Assembly: GCA_029262895.1 (NCBI GenBank)
Contig: JAJCYM010000048.1
Location: 1-64,000, forward strand
Reading direction: 5' to 3'
DNA from: Roseivirga sp.
GTDB taxonomy: Bacteria > Bacteroidota > Bacteroidia > Cytophagales > Cyclobacteriaceae
Length of the DNA: 64,000 nucleotides
The position numbers and the translations under genes are program-made. Shown here one piece after another: positions 8,414-17,869 of this stretch (its first letter is position 1; each line of letters begins with the position of its first letter). The notes under the pieces were generated by a model. It made no database searches. It worked only from the letters and a program-made list of their open reading frames with translations, and had not been told where the DNA came from.

Positions 8414-9688
8414 TTACTTGGCCGGCAGCACTTTGGCATTAACCTCACCAAAGCCTACCCTCACGCCATCTCTTTCTGCAAAACCACGCATGACCACAGT
8501 ATCACCATCTTGAATAAACTTGCGTTCAGTTCCGTCTTTCATCGCGATGGTTTTGGTACCCTGCCAAGACAGTTCCAACATAGAGCCATAAGAGTCTGGC
8601 GTTGGTCCTGATATGGTGCCTGAAGCGTACATGTCCCCCACCTGAAGATTACAGCCATTACCGGTGTGATGCGCCAACTGTTGATTCACATTCCAATACA
8701 TATATTTGAAACTGGAATTGCATACAACAGTTTCTTCCGACCCATCAGGTTGAATGCCCACTTCTAAATTAATATCAAAGTTCTTTTTCCCCTCATATTT
8801 GAGATAAGGCAATACAGCAGGGTCTTGTTCGGGTCCCTTCACCCTAAATGCTTCGAGTGCATCCATGGTCACAATCCATGGTGAACTATGGGAGGCGAAA
8901 TTCTTTGCTAAAAACGGCCCTAATGGCACATATTCCCATTTTTGAATATCTCTGGCAGACCAATCATTAAACAATACAAAGCCGAAAATGTAGTCTTCTG
9001 CCTCTTGAGTTGACACTGGATTTCCCAAACCATTTTCCTTGCAGGTAATAAAAGCCATTTCTAATTCGAAGTCCAATAGCCTACATGGCCCATAAGACGG
9101 GGTGTCAGCATCATTAGCTTTGGTTTGACCTTTAGGCCGATGAAATGGTGTGCCTGAAACTACGATAGACGAAGCACGGCCATGATAACCCACAGGTAAA
9201 TGTTTCCAGTTGGGCATTAAGGCATTATCCGGGTCTCTAAACATGGTACCCACATTTCTGGCATGTTCTTCAGAAGAATAGAAATCGGTATAATTAGGAA
9301 CATGGACAGGCATCAGCATTTCTACCTCTTCCATTGGTATCAAAGCCAGCTCCCTGGCGGCCTTTCGATCTCTCAGTTCATCATTATCATCAAGCAACAG
9401 TTCTGATATTCTCTCCCTGACGGCCCTGGTTTTTTGTTTTCCCAAACCAATAAAACCGTTCAAGGTATGTTGGTTGAAAACCCCTGCTGGTAAGCCAAGG
9501 CCATCCAAAAAACCGTTCTCATAGAGGTAGGTCAAGTCCAGCACATAATCACCTATTGCTACTCCGGCACCGGCATTCAAGTATTCGGTTTTGAAAATTC
9601 CGAAAGGTAGATTCTGAATTGGAAAATCCGAATCAGCGGGTACTTCAACCCATGATTTTAAGGAGGAATCGTTTGCTTTAATCTGCAT
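8414..9688 (-). CDS. fahA: Fumarylacetoacetase
   Basis: Hydrolyses fumarylacetoacetate to fumarate and acetoacetate, the last step of tyrosine degradation. The 424-residue sequence has the N-terminal SH3-like domain and the catalytic C-terminal domain. Visible are YTDFYSSEEHARNVG with the metal-binding Asp and the catalytic His, the metal ligands in FELEMAF, and NDWSARDIQKWEY with the third acidic ligand; a conserved KNFASHSSPWIV follows. Length matches the eukaryotic-type enzyme. No homogentisate dioxygenase is in the window, so the rest of the pathway lies elsewhere. Divergent from valS; a -7-like box is found in its upstream region. Confidence 0.97.
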   Translation of the reverse strand: MQIKANDSSLKSWVEVPADSDFPIQNLPFGIFKTEYLNAGAGVAIGDYVLDLTYLYENGFLDGLGLPAGVFNQHTLNGFIGLGKQKTRAVRERISELLLDDNDELRDRKAARELALIPMEEVEMLMPVHVPNYTDFYSSEEHARNVGTMFRDPDNALMPNWKHLPVGYHGRASSIVVSGTPFHRPKGQTKANDADTPSYGPCRLLDFELEMAFITCKENGLGNPVSTQEAEDYIFGFVLFNDWSARDIQKWEYVPLGPFLAKNFASHSSPWIVTMDALEAFRVKGPEQDPAVLPYLKYEGKKNFDINLEVGIQPDGSEETVVCNSSFKYMYWNVNQQLAHHTGNGCNLQVGDMYASGTISGPTPDSYGSMLELSWQGTKTIAMKDGTERKFIQDGDTVVMRGFAERDGVRVGFGEVNAKVLPAK

Positions 9689-9712
9689 ATATTAAAAAAT
9701 TTCTAACAAGCC

Positions 9713-9720
9713 CAAAGGTA
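9713..9720 (-). promoter_or_regulatory. Candidate -7 box for fahA
   Basis: On the minus strand the sequence TACCTTTG matches TAnnTTTG exactly and lies 25 bases before the fumarylacetoacetase start. No matching -33 TTTG is seen at 19-21 bases, so the support is limited to the box and its position. Confidence 0.4.
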
Positions 9721-9792
9721 CACATCGTTGCCTTAATTTTGTAGTCTGTTTAAACTTTAAAGGCATAACTTAGAACTTCGCCTGATTAGTGA

Positions 9793-9800
9793 TATTTTTG
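9793..9800 (+). promoter_or_regulatory. Candidate -7 box for valS
   Basis: TATTTTTG matches TAnnTTTG exactly, 41 bases before the valS start codon. The -33 region is not recognisable. Confidence 0.4.
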
Positions 9801-9840
9801 CCCATTAAATGAGGATTAAGAATACTTGAGGCCAACATAA

Positions 9841-12519
9841 ATGTCACTTTCAACAAAATACAGCGCAGCTGAAATAGAAGATAAATGGTATCAGCACTGG
9901 ATGGAAAAAGGTTATTTCCATGCCAAGGTCAATGCCGAAAAAGAGCCCTATTCAATCGTCATTCCTCCTCCCAATGTGACCGGAGTGCTTCATATGGGTC
10001 ATATGCTCAACAATACCATTCAGGACATTCTTATTCGCAAGGCCAGAATGGAAGGAAAGGAAGCCTGCTGGGTACCAGGGACCGACCACGCTTCCATTGC
10101 CACGGAAGCCAAGGTGGTGAAAATGCTGCGCGAACAAGGCATTAAAAAATCAGACCTCACACGTGAAGAATTTCTGGCCCATGCCTGGGAATGGAAAGAA
10201 AAATATGGAGGTATTATTCTCGAGCAGCTTAAAAAGCTTGGTGCTTCTTGTGATTGGGAGCGCACGGCCTTTACCATGGATGAAGGCTATCACAAAGCAG
10301 TACTCCGTGTTTTCGTTGACCTCTATAAAAAGGGATATATCTATCGCGGCTTAAGAATGGTCAACTGGGATGTGGAAGCCCAAACCACGGTCTCCAACGA
10401 AGAAGTTATCTATGCGGATCAGGATGAAGTTTCCAAACTCTATAAGTTTCAATACAACATCAAAGATTCAGAGGAAAAGGTAGTAATCGCAACACAACGC
10501 CCCGAAACCATTATGGGTGATACCGCCATTGCTGTTAATCCGAAGGATGATCGCTTTAAGCACCTGATTGGACATACGGCATTGGTTCCTGTGATCAACC
10601 GTGAGATACCAATTATTGGTGACGATTATGTAGAGATAGAATTCGGTACTGGCTGTTTGAAAGTTACTCCGGCCCATGACCCGAATGATTATGAGATTGG
10701 CCAGCGCCACAATCTGGAGGTGATCGATACCATCAATCTCGATGGCACCATGAACGAGAAATGTGAAATTCCGGCCTATGTAGGTATGGATCGTTTCAAA
10801 GCCCGAAAGCAAGTCATCAGAGACTTTGATGAGGCAGGATATTTAGTAGGAGATGAAGAATTTACCACGAGAATTGGGCGTTCTGAGAGAACCAACAGCA
10901 TCATTGAGCCAAAGCTATCCCTGCAGTGGTTTATCAAAATGAAAGAAATTTCTCGTCAGGCCCATAAGGCCGTGATGGATGACGAGATTGAGTTGCTGCC
11001 AGCCAAATTCAAGAACACTTATAACCACTGGATGGAAAATGTTCGTGATTGGTGTATCTCCAGGCAACTGTGGTGGGGTCAGCAAATTCCCGCCTACTAC
11101 TATGGCTCTGGCGAAGAGGATTATGTGGTGGCCGAAAGCACTGAGGAAGCATTGACTTTAGCTCAGACAAAAAGTGGTAATGCCAATCTAAGTCTTGAGG
11201 ATTTAAGACAAGATGAAGATGTACTCGATACCTGGGCATCATCCTGGCTTTTCCCAATCGCCACCTTCAATGGTTTTGATGACGAATGCTTTGACAAGGA
11301 AACAGGCAAGATCATAAAAGGCAAGAATGCTGATTTAGACTATTTCTATCCAACTTCAACCCTGGTGACCGCTCCTGAAATCCTGTTCTTCTGGGTGGCT
11401 CGAATGATTATTGCCGGCTATGAGTATATGGATGAAAAGCCATTCAAGCATGTTTATCTCACTGGAATTGTTCGTGATAAGCAGCGAAGAAAAATGTCTA
11501 AGTCATTGGGTAACTCACCTGACCCACTGGACCTTATAGCAGAATACGGTGCGGATGGGGTAAGAACCGGAATGCTCTTCTCCTCACCTGCTGGTAACGA
11601 CCTTCTTTTCGATATGGACCTGGTGAAGCAGGGTGCCAAATTCTCTAACAAAATCTGGAACGCATTTAGATTGGTGAAAGGCTGGGAAGTAGATGAATCA
11701 CTTGATGGTACTGCTGAACAAACGGCCATCGATTGGTTTACAGCTCGCTTCAATCAGGCCTTGGTTGAAGTAGAAGACCAATACAGTAAATTCAGGATCT
11801 CTGATGCCTTGATGAGCACCTATAAGCTTATTTGGGATGATTTTTGCTCTTGGTATCTGGAGATGGTGAAACCGGCTTTCGGTAAGCCAATAGCCCCTTC
11901 AACCTTAGAGGCGACCACCCAATTTTTCGAGGAAATCATGAAGTTGCTTCACCCATTTATGCCTTTTATCACGGAGGAAATCTGGTCGCATTTGAGAGAC
12001 CGGGAGGATGGTGACGACATTATTATTACGGCCTACCCAAAAGCCAAAAGTGCAGACGAAGTAATTGTGAACCAGGCCGCCTTGGCCTTTGAGGTGATTT
12101 CTAACATCAGAAACACCCGAAGTTCAAATGGCATGTCGCCAAAAGATGCGCTTGGCCTGATCATCAAAACGAAAGATGAAAGTCCATTCAAAGTATTTGA
12201 AGGCGTGATCACCAAGCTTGGGAATTTAGAATCATTGAGTTTCACAAATGAGAAAGTGGAAGGTGCCACAAGTTTTGTGATTAAAGGAGATGAGTTCTTT
12301 ATTCCAATGGAAAGGCAGATTGATCCCGAAGAGGAAAAGAAAGAAATCAATGGCGAGATTCAGAGGCTACAAGGTTTTCTGAAGGGTATTTTAGGTAAGC
12401 TCAATAACGAGCGCTTTGTCAGTGGAGCACCAGAACAGGTGGTCGCCAATGAAAAGAAAAAGCAGGCAGATACTGAGGCCAAGATCAAAGTTCTTAAGGA
12501 AAAGCTCTCGAACCTCTAA
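9841..12519 (+). CDS. valS: Valyl-tRNA synthetase
   Basis: Class I aminoacyl-tRNA synthetase that charges tRNA-Val. The 892-residue protein has the HIGH-type motif HMGH (residues 51-54) after PPPNVTGVL, an inserted editing domain (about 200-360, with TTRIGRSERTN), the KMSKS motif at 551-555 (RRKMSKSLGNSPDPLDL), the anticodon-binding helical domain (about 640-790) and the C-terminal coiled coil of ValS (from about 825, Glu- and Lys-rich). Length and order are as expected. Transcribed from its own promoter region, divergent from fahA. Confidence 0.98.
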   Translation: MSLSTKYSAAEIEDKWYQHWMEKGYFHAKVNAEKEPYSIVIPPPNVTGVLHMGHMLNNTIQDILIRKARMEGKEACWVPGTDHASIATEAKVVKMLREQGIKKSDLTREEFLAHAWEWKEKYGGIILEQLKKLGASCDWERTAFTMDEGYHKAVLRVFVDLYKKGYIYRGLRMVNWDVEAQTTVSNEEVIYADQDEVSKLYKFQYNIKDSEEKVVIATQRPETIMGDTAIAVNPKDDRFKHLIGHTALVPVINREIPIIGDDYVEIEFGTGCLKVTPAHDPNDYEIGQRHNLEVIDTINLDGTMNEKCEIPAYVGMDRFKARKQVIRDFDEAGYLVGDEEFTTRIGRSERTNSIIEPKLSLQWFIKMKEISRQAHKAVMDDEIELLPAKFKNTYNHWMENVRDWCISRQLWWGQQIPAYYYGSGEEDYVVAESTEEALTLAQTKSGNANLSLEDLRQDEDVLDTWASSWLFPIATFNGFDDECFDKETGKIIKGKNADLDYFYPTSTLVTAPEILFFWVARMIIAGYEYMDEKPFKHVYLTGIVRDKQRRKMSKSLGNSPDPLDLIAEYGADGVRTGMLFSSPAGNDLLFDMDLVKQGAKFSNKIWNAFRLVKGWEVDESLDGTAEQTAIDWFTARFNQALVEVEDQYSKFRISDALMSTYKLIWDDFCSWYLEMVKPAFGKPIAPSTLEATTQFFEEIMKLLHPFMPFITEEIWSHLRDREDGDDIIITAYPKAKSADEVIVNQAALAFEVISNIRNTRSSNGMSPKDALGLIIKTKDESPFKVFEGVITKLGNLESLSFTNEKVEGATSFVIKGDEFFIPMERQIDPEEEKKEINGEIQRLQGFLKGILGKLNNERFVSGAPEQVVANEKKKQADTEAKIKVLKEKLSNL

Positions 12520-12623
12520 TAGTTTATTATTAGCTCTATTCCGGTCCAGTAGTGTGTTTTTGTATTTTTACTCTTAACTAAATCACATATATTATTGCTA
12601 CAAATCAATTAAAAGCAATAGAT

Positions 12624-14843
12624 ATGAACAAGTTTAAATTTACACTACTAACCTCCATATTCTTAATAAGTATAACAAATGCTCAAATTCCTATTGGGCC
12701 TTCGCTTACTGCCAGTACTTCAAAATTCGCTCTTGATCCAGGTGTTATCGACAAGGACTTAGTTCTTGAATTAATATCCCAAAAGGGAAAAGAAGTCAAA
12801 AAAGAGTTAATGAACAGACTCATTCTAAACTGTTTGGAATGCGGATCGTTCGCTACTTGGAATTATGCTCGTCAATCCATGAATGTCTTACTAAAGGAAA
12901 AAGATCAAAAACTGATCAAAAAAGAGCTTCTTAGATACACCGCTGAACTCGCAATAGTCGTAGGAATCTCCGAGTTTTATCTTCAAGTCCTTGGAACGAG
13001 AAGTTTAGAAGGCAATCTAAATAACAACGAAAAACAATTCCTCCTTCAGTATTTTAAGTGGATGGATCTTCCATCTAAAAGAAATTTGGTTGGAACATTC
13101 ATTGGTAAAGATCAGGTTAAGGAGGAGCTTAAGAAAAACTCTAACCTTACTTGGGATGATTTCTCGACCGTATCAAAATACTACGAAATTCTTGCTACTC
13201 ATGCGAGCCTCAAGCGCAATCTTAGTCCAAGCTCTCAAACGACTTCAAGCAGTAGCCGTACGGCAAAGACGGCTAATGCGACAATTCAACCCCAGACACT
13301 ATCATATCTACCAAAAGTGGTGTATTTACCATTGTTTAAGAATGCTTCCAAACCATACAGTGAATCAAAAAGAGGGAAATTCAAAACAAACATATCTAGC
13401 TTCTGTGATTTCATAAGTCCAAATCACATTCTCATTGACATGGTGTATGACATATGTAAAAACAACAGCTATCTCCAAGAATATGGTTTCTTTCATAACA
13501 TTGAAATGCCAGAATCAAGTTACAAATACAAGAATAAGTACTTGATCTTTAACGAAGCTCTGAGTGTGGAGTACGGGGCGGTGGAACAAGAAATCAAAGG
13601 AATACTCGATTTTCTTTTCGGGTCATTTAAGATACTTAGAGACATCCATTCCAATGTTAACAACATTGATCTGGACTATATTGATAAGAAGATTCAGGAG
13701 ATAACAAATTCCAGAGTTCATTCTGATAGTCAAGAGAAACTAAAAAAAGAATTAAAGAATCAGATGAACGTATCGATTCCCATTATTAAAGAAATCCAAA
13801 CAAACAAAGAATTAGATGAGCTAATCACTAACCTCTCATCACTTATATCCATAGAGAAACAACATAGCAACGACCAAATTCTCTTCTTTATCAATGAAAA
13901 AATTAAGCCTACCCTTTCTAAATACGATCTTTTACTGAATAATGACCTAAGTGGTCTCATCGACAGAATGAATCAATATGAAAAAGTGCTGACATTGGAA
14001 TCTCTTAAATCGTTAAGGGAAAGATATAGAGTTCTGAATACAAGAATGAAGACTGCCACAAAGGACATAAGTATAAACTTAACCAACTTCATAAAATTGA
14101 TTAAAGCAATCAACGACCTTGACAAACCTTCTACATATGAGGTGCTTGCCAAGTTTATGCTACCAGTTGGGCAGATATTTGCTAACAATCAAGCCACCGT
14201 AGTCCTATCTCAATTCTTGGAAGGATTTGAAAAATATCTAATGATTGACAAAACACAGGACTTGCTTACTATAAATGTGGAATCCCTAGCAACCAATTTA
14301 TATGAGCGTTTTGGAGAAAACAGTACTTCTAGATTGGCTTTCTATTTTTCTCTCGGTACTAATTTTGGAATACCTTATCAAGGTGGTAATTTTTTAGCGA
14401 AGGTAAATGAAGGCCCATCAGATATTCGCAATTTCTATTATCTAGCCGAAAAAGTTGGAATCAAATACAAATTAATCGATAAAAACAAAAAAAGAGCCTA
14501 TGGATATAAAGGACAGAATTTAACAACAACCAACAAAACCATAAGAAGATATCATAAAAGTGCTGGGTACTCAGAACCATTTATTAATGATTATTTCGTT
14601 TTCGGATATGTTTCAGGACTACTATATCAGATAGATTTTTTAAACTCAGAAAGTCAAGATTTTACTGACCCAGTTTATGGCTTGGGTTTTGGAGTCAGTT
14701 TCTTTAATGACCTTGATGCTAGCTTTAGTTTTGCCACTCCGATGAACGACCATTTTGGAAAAGGCAGTTTCTGGAATATTAGTTTCGATATTAAAATCAC
14801 TGAATACCTAGCGGCACTTGGCAAGAAAAATAAAGGTACTTAG
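12624..14843 (+). CDS. Large secreted protein of unknown function with helical core and beta-rich C terminus
   Basis: A 739-residue protein I do not recognise. It starts with a signal peptide (residues 1-20, ending SITNAQ) and is then predicted by eye to be mostly alpha-helical: Leu-, Lys- and Glu-rich stretches at about 40-190 and 310-560, with coiled-coil-like heptads, separated by a Ser/Thr-rich linker at about 203-222. The last 180 residues change character, with FYLAEKVGIKYKL, FVFGYVSGLLYQI and GLGFGVSFFNDLDASFSFATPM resembling the strands of an outer-membrane barrel, so anchoring in the outer membrane is possible. The gene is visibly more AT-rich than valS and the HTTM gene on either side, and no partner gene adjoins it. 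Confidence 0.8.
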   Translation: MNKFKFTLLTSIFLISITNAQIPIGPSLTASTSKFALDPGVIDKDLVLELISQKGKEVKKELMNRLILNCLECGSFATWNYARQSMNVLLKEKDQKLIKKELLRYTAELAIVVGISEFYLQVLGTRSLEGNLNNNEKQFLLQYFKWMDLPSKRNLVGTFIGKDQVKEELKKNSNLTWDDFSTVSKYYEILATHASLKRNLSPSSQTTSSSSRTAKTANATIQPQTLSYLPKVVYLPLFKNASKPYSESKRGKFKTNISSFCDFISPNHILIDMVYDICKNNSYLQEYGFFHNIEMPESSYKYKNKYLIFNEALSVEYGAVEQEIKGILDFLFGSFKILRDIHSNVNNIDLDYIDKKIQEITNSRVHSDSQEKLKKELKNQMNVSIPIIKEIQTNKELDELITNLSSLISIEKQHSNDQILFFINEKIKPTLSKYDLLLNNDLSGLIDRMNQYEKVLTLESLKSLRERYRVLNTRMKTATKDISINLTNFIKLIKAINDLDKPSTYEVLAKFMLPVGQIFANNQATVVLSQFLEGFEKYLMIDKTQDLLTINVESLATNLYERFGENSTSRLAFYFSLGTNFGIPYQGGNFLAKVNEGPSDIRNFYYLAEKVGIKYKLIDKNKKRAYGYKGQNLTTTNKTIRRYHKSAGYSEPFINDYFVFGYVSGLLYQIDFLNSESQDFTDPVYGLGFGVSFFNDLDASFSFATPMNDHFGKGSFWNISFDIKITEYLAALGKKNKGT

Positions 14844-14986
14844 TCATTAGTTTCAGCATTTAGCCAATCTTTCTACCTTGGGTGAATAACCTTATTACAA
14901 CGATCATGTATTCACCCAAGACTCTACTTCTGTATTCCTCTAGAGATATGGTCATCACTCCAATACAGAAAGTAAATCAGCATTAG

Positions 14987-16381
14987 ATGAAGCCACTTAA
15001 AGGCGATATCTCGGAAATTTGGGGAAAAGGCAAATTGAAAAACCTCTTTGCTCCAATCGACAATGCTACTGTAGTGCTATTCAGACTAATGTTTGGTGGC
15101 ATTATGTTCTGGGAGGTCACCCGCTATTTCAAATATGATTGGATTTCGCGCTACTGGATAGAGCCTTACTTCAACTTTTCATACGCCCCTTTCAATTTCC
15201 AGCCTCTACCCGGAGAGGGCATGTATATTTTGTGGTACGTTCTGGGAGCATTGGCCATATTCATCACCATCGGATTTCTCTATCGGATAAGTGCAGTGCT
15301 GTTTTTCCTCCTCTTCACTTATACCTTTTTACTAGAGCAGGCCCGCTATCTCAATCATTTTTACCTGGTCATACTGATCAGCTTTATCATGATCTTTATT
15401 CCAGCTCATCGGGCCTTTTCCGTGGATTCGCTTATTTTAAAAAAGGTCAGATCCAACTTTAATCCAAGCTGGCATTTATGGCTGATCCGTTTTATGATTG
15501 GTGTTCCCTACTTCTTCGGAGGTATTGCCAAACTAAACCCTGACTGGCTCCGTGGTTACCCCCTACATAATTGGCTGCTTGATGACCTTGACTTTCCGGT
15601 CATCGGCAAGTACTTCACTGAGGACTGGATGATCATGTTGATGTCCTATTCCGGATTGATTCTTGATTTGGCGGTAGTTCCTGTATTGCTTTTCAAACGC
15701 ACCAGAGTTTGGGGGTTTATCGTCATTTGTTCGTTCCATTTAATGAACGACCGCCTTTTCCAGATTGGCATCTTTCCCTGGTTTATGATTGCCGCCACCA
15801 CACTCTTCTTTGCCCCTGACTGGCCAAGAAAAGCAGTTAAGCAACTCAGTTTTGGGCTGGTCAAATCAAAAGCCCCGATATTGGATAATCTCAAATTGCC
15901 TCGAATCCAATATCAGCAGATTACCCTATGGATATTGGCCTTGTTTGTGAGCATTCAGGCATTACTTCCTTTTAGACATCTTCTCATCAAGGGAAATGTA
16001 CACTGGACGGAGGAGGGCCACAAATATGCCTGGCACATGAAGTTGAGAGGGAAATCCGGTACTACCAAGTTCTATATTCGTGATGTAAATACTGGAGAGG
16101 TAATTGAAATAAATACAAGCGGGTATCTGGAAGATTGGCAGGCTAACAAAATGGACGGCAACACCATTATGATTTGGAAGTTTGCCCATTTCCTGAAAGA
16201 GGAGTACCGACTAATGGGCAGCAACATTGAAGTATATGTGGAGGCCAGGGCATCGCTGAACGGAAGGGCATACCAGACTATCATAAATCCTGACGTGGAT
16301 TTGACCATGCAAAAAAAGCCACTATTTGGTCATTCAAGTTGGATTTTACCGCTTACCGTCCCACTAAATAATCAGCGCTAA
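14987..16381 (+). CDS. HTTM-domain membrane protein (vitamin K-dependent gamma-carboxylase homologue)
   Basis: A 464-residue integral membrane protein of the HTTM/VKGC family. Several transmembrane helices occupy residues about 28-290, followed by a long extracytoplasmic beta-rich region (about 330-450). The segment NHFYL contains His124 and the segment GGIAKLNPDWLRGY contains Lys182; these align by eye with human VKGC NHSYL (His160) and the KKLDADWVEGY segment holding the catalytic base Lys218, so the active site appears retained. The animal enzyme uses reduced vitamin K, oxygen and carbon dioxide to carboxylate glutamate; bacterial members mostly have unknown substrates. Menaquinone as cofactor source is inference. 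The stop overlaps that of the convergent MOSC gene by four bases. Confidence 0.9.
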   Translation: MKPLKGDISEIWGKGKLKNLFAPIDNATVVLFRLMFGGIMFWEVTRYFKYDWISRYWIEPYFNFSYAPFNFQPLPGEGMYILWYVLGALAIFITIGFLYRISAVLFFLLFTYTFLLEQARYLNHFYLVILISFIMIFIPAHRAFSVDSLILKKVRSNFNPSWHLWLIRFMIGVPYFFGGIAKLNPDWLRGYPLHNWLLDDLDFPVIGKYFTEDWMIMLMSYSGLILDLAVVPVLLFKRTRVWGFIVICSFHLMNDRLFQIGIFPWFMIAATTLFFAPDWPRKAVKQLSFGLVKSKAPILDNLKLPRIQYQQITLWILALFVSIQALLPFRHLLIKGNVHWTEEGHKYAWHMKLRGKSGTTKFYIRDVNTGEVIEINTSGYLEDWQANKMDGNTIMIWKFAHFLKEEYRLMGSNIEVYVEARASLNGRAYQTIINPDVDLTMQKKPLFGHSSWILPLTVPLNNQR

Positions 16382-16875
16382 TCTTTGAGTGGTTCAAGGC
16401 GGTCTCCAATTTTAATCGTTCCTCCTTTTAAGATTCTTGCAGTAATTCCACCATGGCCACGCATGGCGTTGTAGCCACCATCTCCCAAATTTTCTTCCAT
16501 TCTCGAACATGGATGACAATCTCCGGTGTATTCCAAAACCGCCTCGCCCAGTTTGAACTGCTTTCCTTTCAGTGACAAAAGATTAATGCCTTTAGTCACA
16601 ATGTTTCTTCTGAGCAAAAGAGGATCAATCTCTTCTTTACCAATTATGGAAGAGACAGCCATAATATGTTCCACAGAAATCAATGTGACCTGCCTTTTCC
16701 CTCCTCTGCTGGCATAATGGTCTCCTTTTAGGCCTTGGCTTTCAATAGCCATTACGGATTCTACTTGGGTCGGCATTTCTCCTCTTTTTGGTCTGATAGA
16801 AACAAATACCACCTCTCCTGATTGCGAAAACTGGTTTGTCAAATATTGTATGGACTTCTTTTCGATGGGCAGCAT
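16378..16875 (-). CDS. MOSC domain protein
   Basis: The MOSC domain is named after molybdenum cofactor sulfurases and is thought to carry sulfur or bind Mo-cofactor-related metal-sulfur groups. The core begins with VSIRPKRGEMPTQV, continues through GDHYASRGGKRQVTLI and LRRNIVTKGINL, and has the conserved cysteine region GDCHPCSRME, ending at IGDRLEP. An upstream in-frame start at 16962 exists, but it would overlap the sterol-desaturase gene and add a non-conserved leader; I prefer the Met at 16875 (MLPIEKK). Downstream of the sterol-desaturase gene on the same strand, possibly co-transcribed. Confidence 0.85.
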   Translation of the reverse strand: MLPIEKKSIQYLTNQFSQSGEVVFVSIRPKRGEMPTQVESVMAIESQGLKGDHYASRGGKRQVTLISVEHIMAVSSIIGKEEIDPLLLRRNIVTKGINLLSLKGKQFKLGEAVLEYTGDCHPCSRMEENLGDGGYNAMRGHGGITARILKGGTIKIGDRLEPLKD

Positions 16876-16918
16876 TATCAAAGAACAATCTTGGTTAATC
16901 GAAGTTCCCTTTATTATT

Positions 16919-17758
16919 TCAATCACCAAACTTTGAGCCCGTAGGCGGGCGATAGGGCTCAAACGGGATTTTCAGCAAACTATCCATCCTATCGTTTTCC
17001 TCAGACGACATGTGCGTATCAATGCCGTATTGCAAATTCTTAGTATCATCCACCTGGGCGAAAGTCCCAAATATGCGATCCCAGATAGAAAAGATATTCC
17101 CGTAATTAGTGTCTGTTAAGGGCAGTGTATTATGATGATGCACTTTATGCATTAGTGGTGTTACAAATAGGTAAGACAGGGCCCTGTCTACGCCTTTGGG
17201 CATATTAATATTGGCATGGGTGAGATGGGCAAAAAGAACAGATAAACTTTGATACAACATCACCAGCCACATGGGAGCGCCAACAATCATTACCGCCAGG
17301 ATTGTGAAGGCAATTCGAAAAATAGTTTCACCAGGGTGATGCCTCAAACCTGTGGTCACATCAACGGTCCTGTCACTGTGGTGAACCAGATGAAACTTCC
17401 ACATCCATCTTACCTTATGCTCCACCCAATGCACAAAATAGGCTCCAATTAAGTCCAGAAGAAACACCCCAACAATCATCTCAGTCCACAGTTGTAGTTC
17501 AACCAGATGGAGCAGTCCAAATTGTTGTTCTGTCACCATATCACTTGCCATCAACAACACTCCGGCCAGGCCAAAACCAATGATAGCTGTAGTCAGGGTA
17601 AAGAACAGGTTCAATCCAGCATGACGCACTTTCTTGTATTGAAAGCTGAACAAAGGCAGTATCCCCTCCAAGATCCAAAAAAGGACGATTCCACCTATTA
17701 ATATTCCGGCTCTAAATTCGGTGGGAATGTCATTAAAAAAAGAAACTATCCATTCCAT
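16919..17758 (-). CDS. Sterol desaturase / fatty acid hydroxylase family protein
   Basis: A 279-residue membrane protein of the di-iron hydroxylase family (ERG3/fatty acid hydroxylase type). The histidine clusters are present: HWVEH, then HLVHHSD and GLRHHPGE, and HKVHHHNTLPLTDTNYGN, which together form the eight-histidine iron site. About four hydrophobic segments precede and separate them. The C-terminal LTDTNYGNIFSIWDRIFGTF is characteristic of the family. The natural substrate (lipid, carotenoid or hopanoid-like) cannot be told from sequence. The start ATG at 17756-17758 is well placed. The MOSC gene follows on the same strand. Confidence 0.92.
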   Translation of the reverse strand: MEWIVSFFNDIPTEFRAGILIGGIVLFWILEGILPLFSFQYKKVRHAGLNLFFTLTTAIIGFGLAGVLLMASDMVTEQQFGLLHLVELQLWTEMIVGVFLLDLIGAYFVHWVEHKVRWMWKFHLVHHSDRTVDVTTGLRHHPGETIFRIAFTILAVMIVGAPMWLVMLYQSLSVLFAHLTHANINMPKGVDRALSYLFVTPLMHKVHHHNTLPLTDTNYGNIFSIWDRIFGTFAQVDDTKNLQYGIDTHMSSEENDRMDSLLKIPFEPYRPPTGSKFGD

Positions 17759-17869
17759 GATTCAATATATCGGGCATGCTGGGCATTTCCAATTTTGTAG
17801 CCGTTGCCCGAATCCGGCCTTTTACCCTAATTCAGTTTTATTTACATTCCCAAAAGCAAATTTAGAAAT

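Noticed and set aside
11009-12350. Several minus-strand ORFs inside valS
   Set aside because: They are frame shadows within a well-supported aminoacyl-tRNA synthetase gene.
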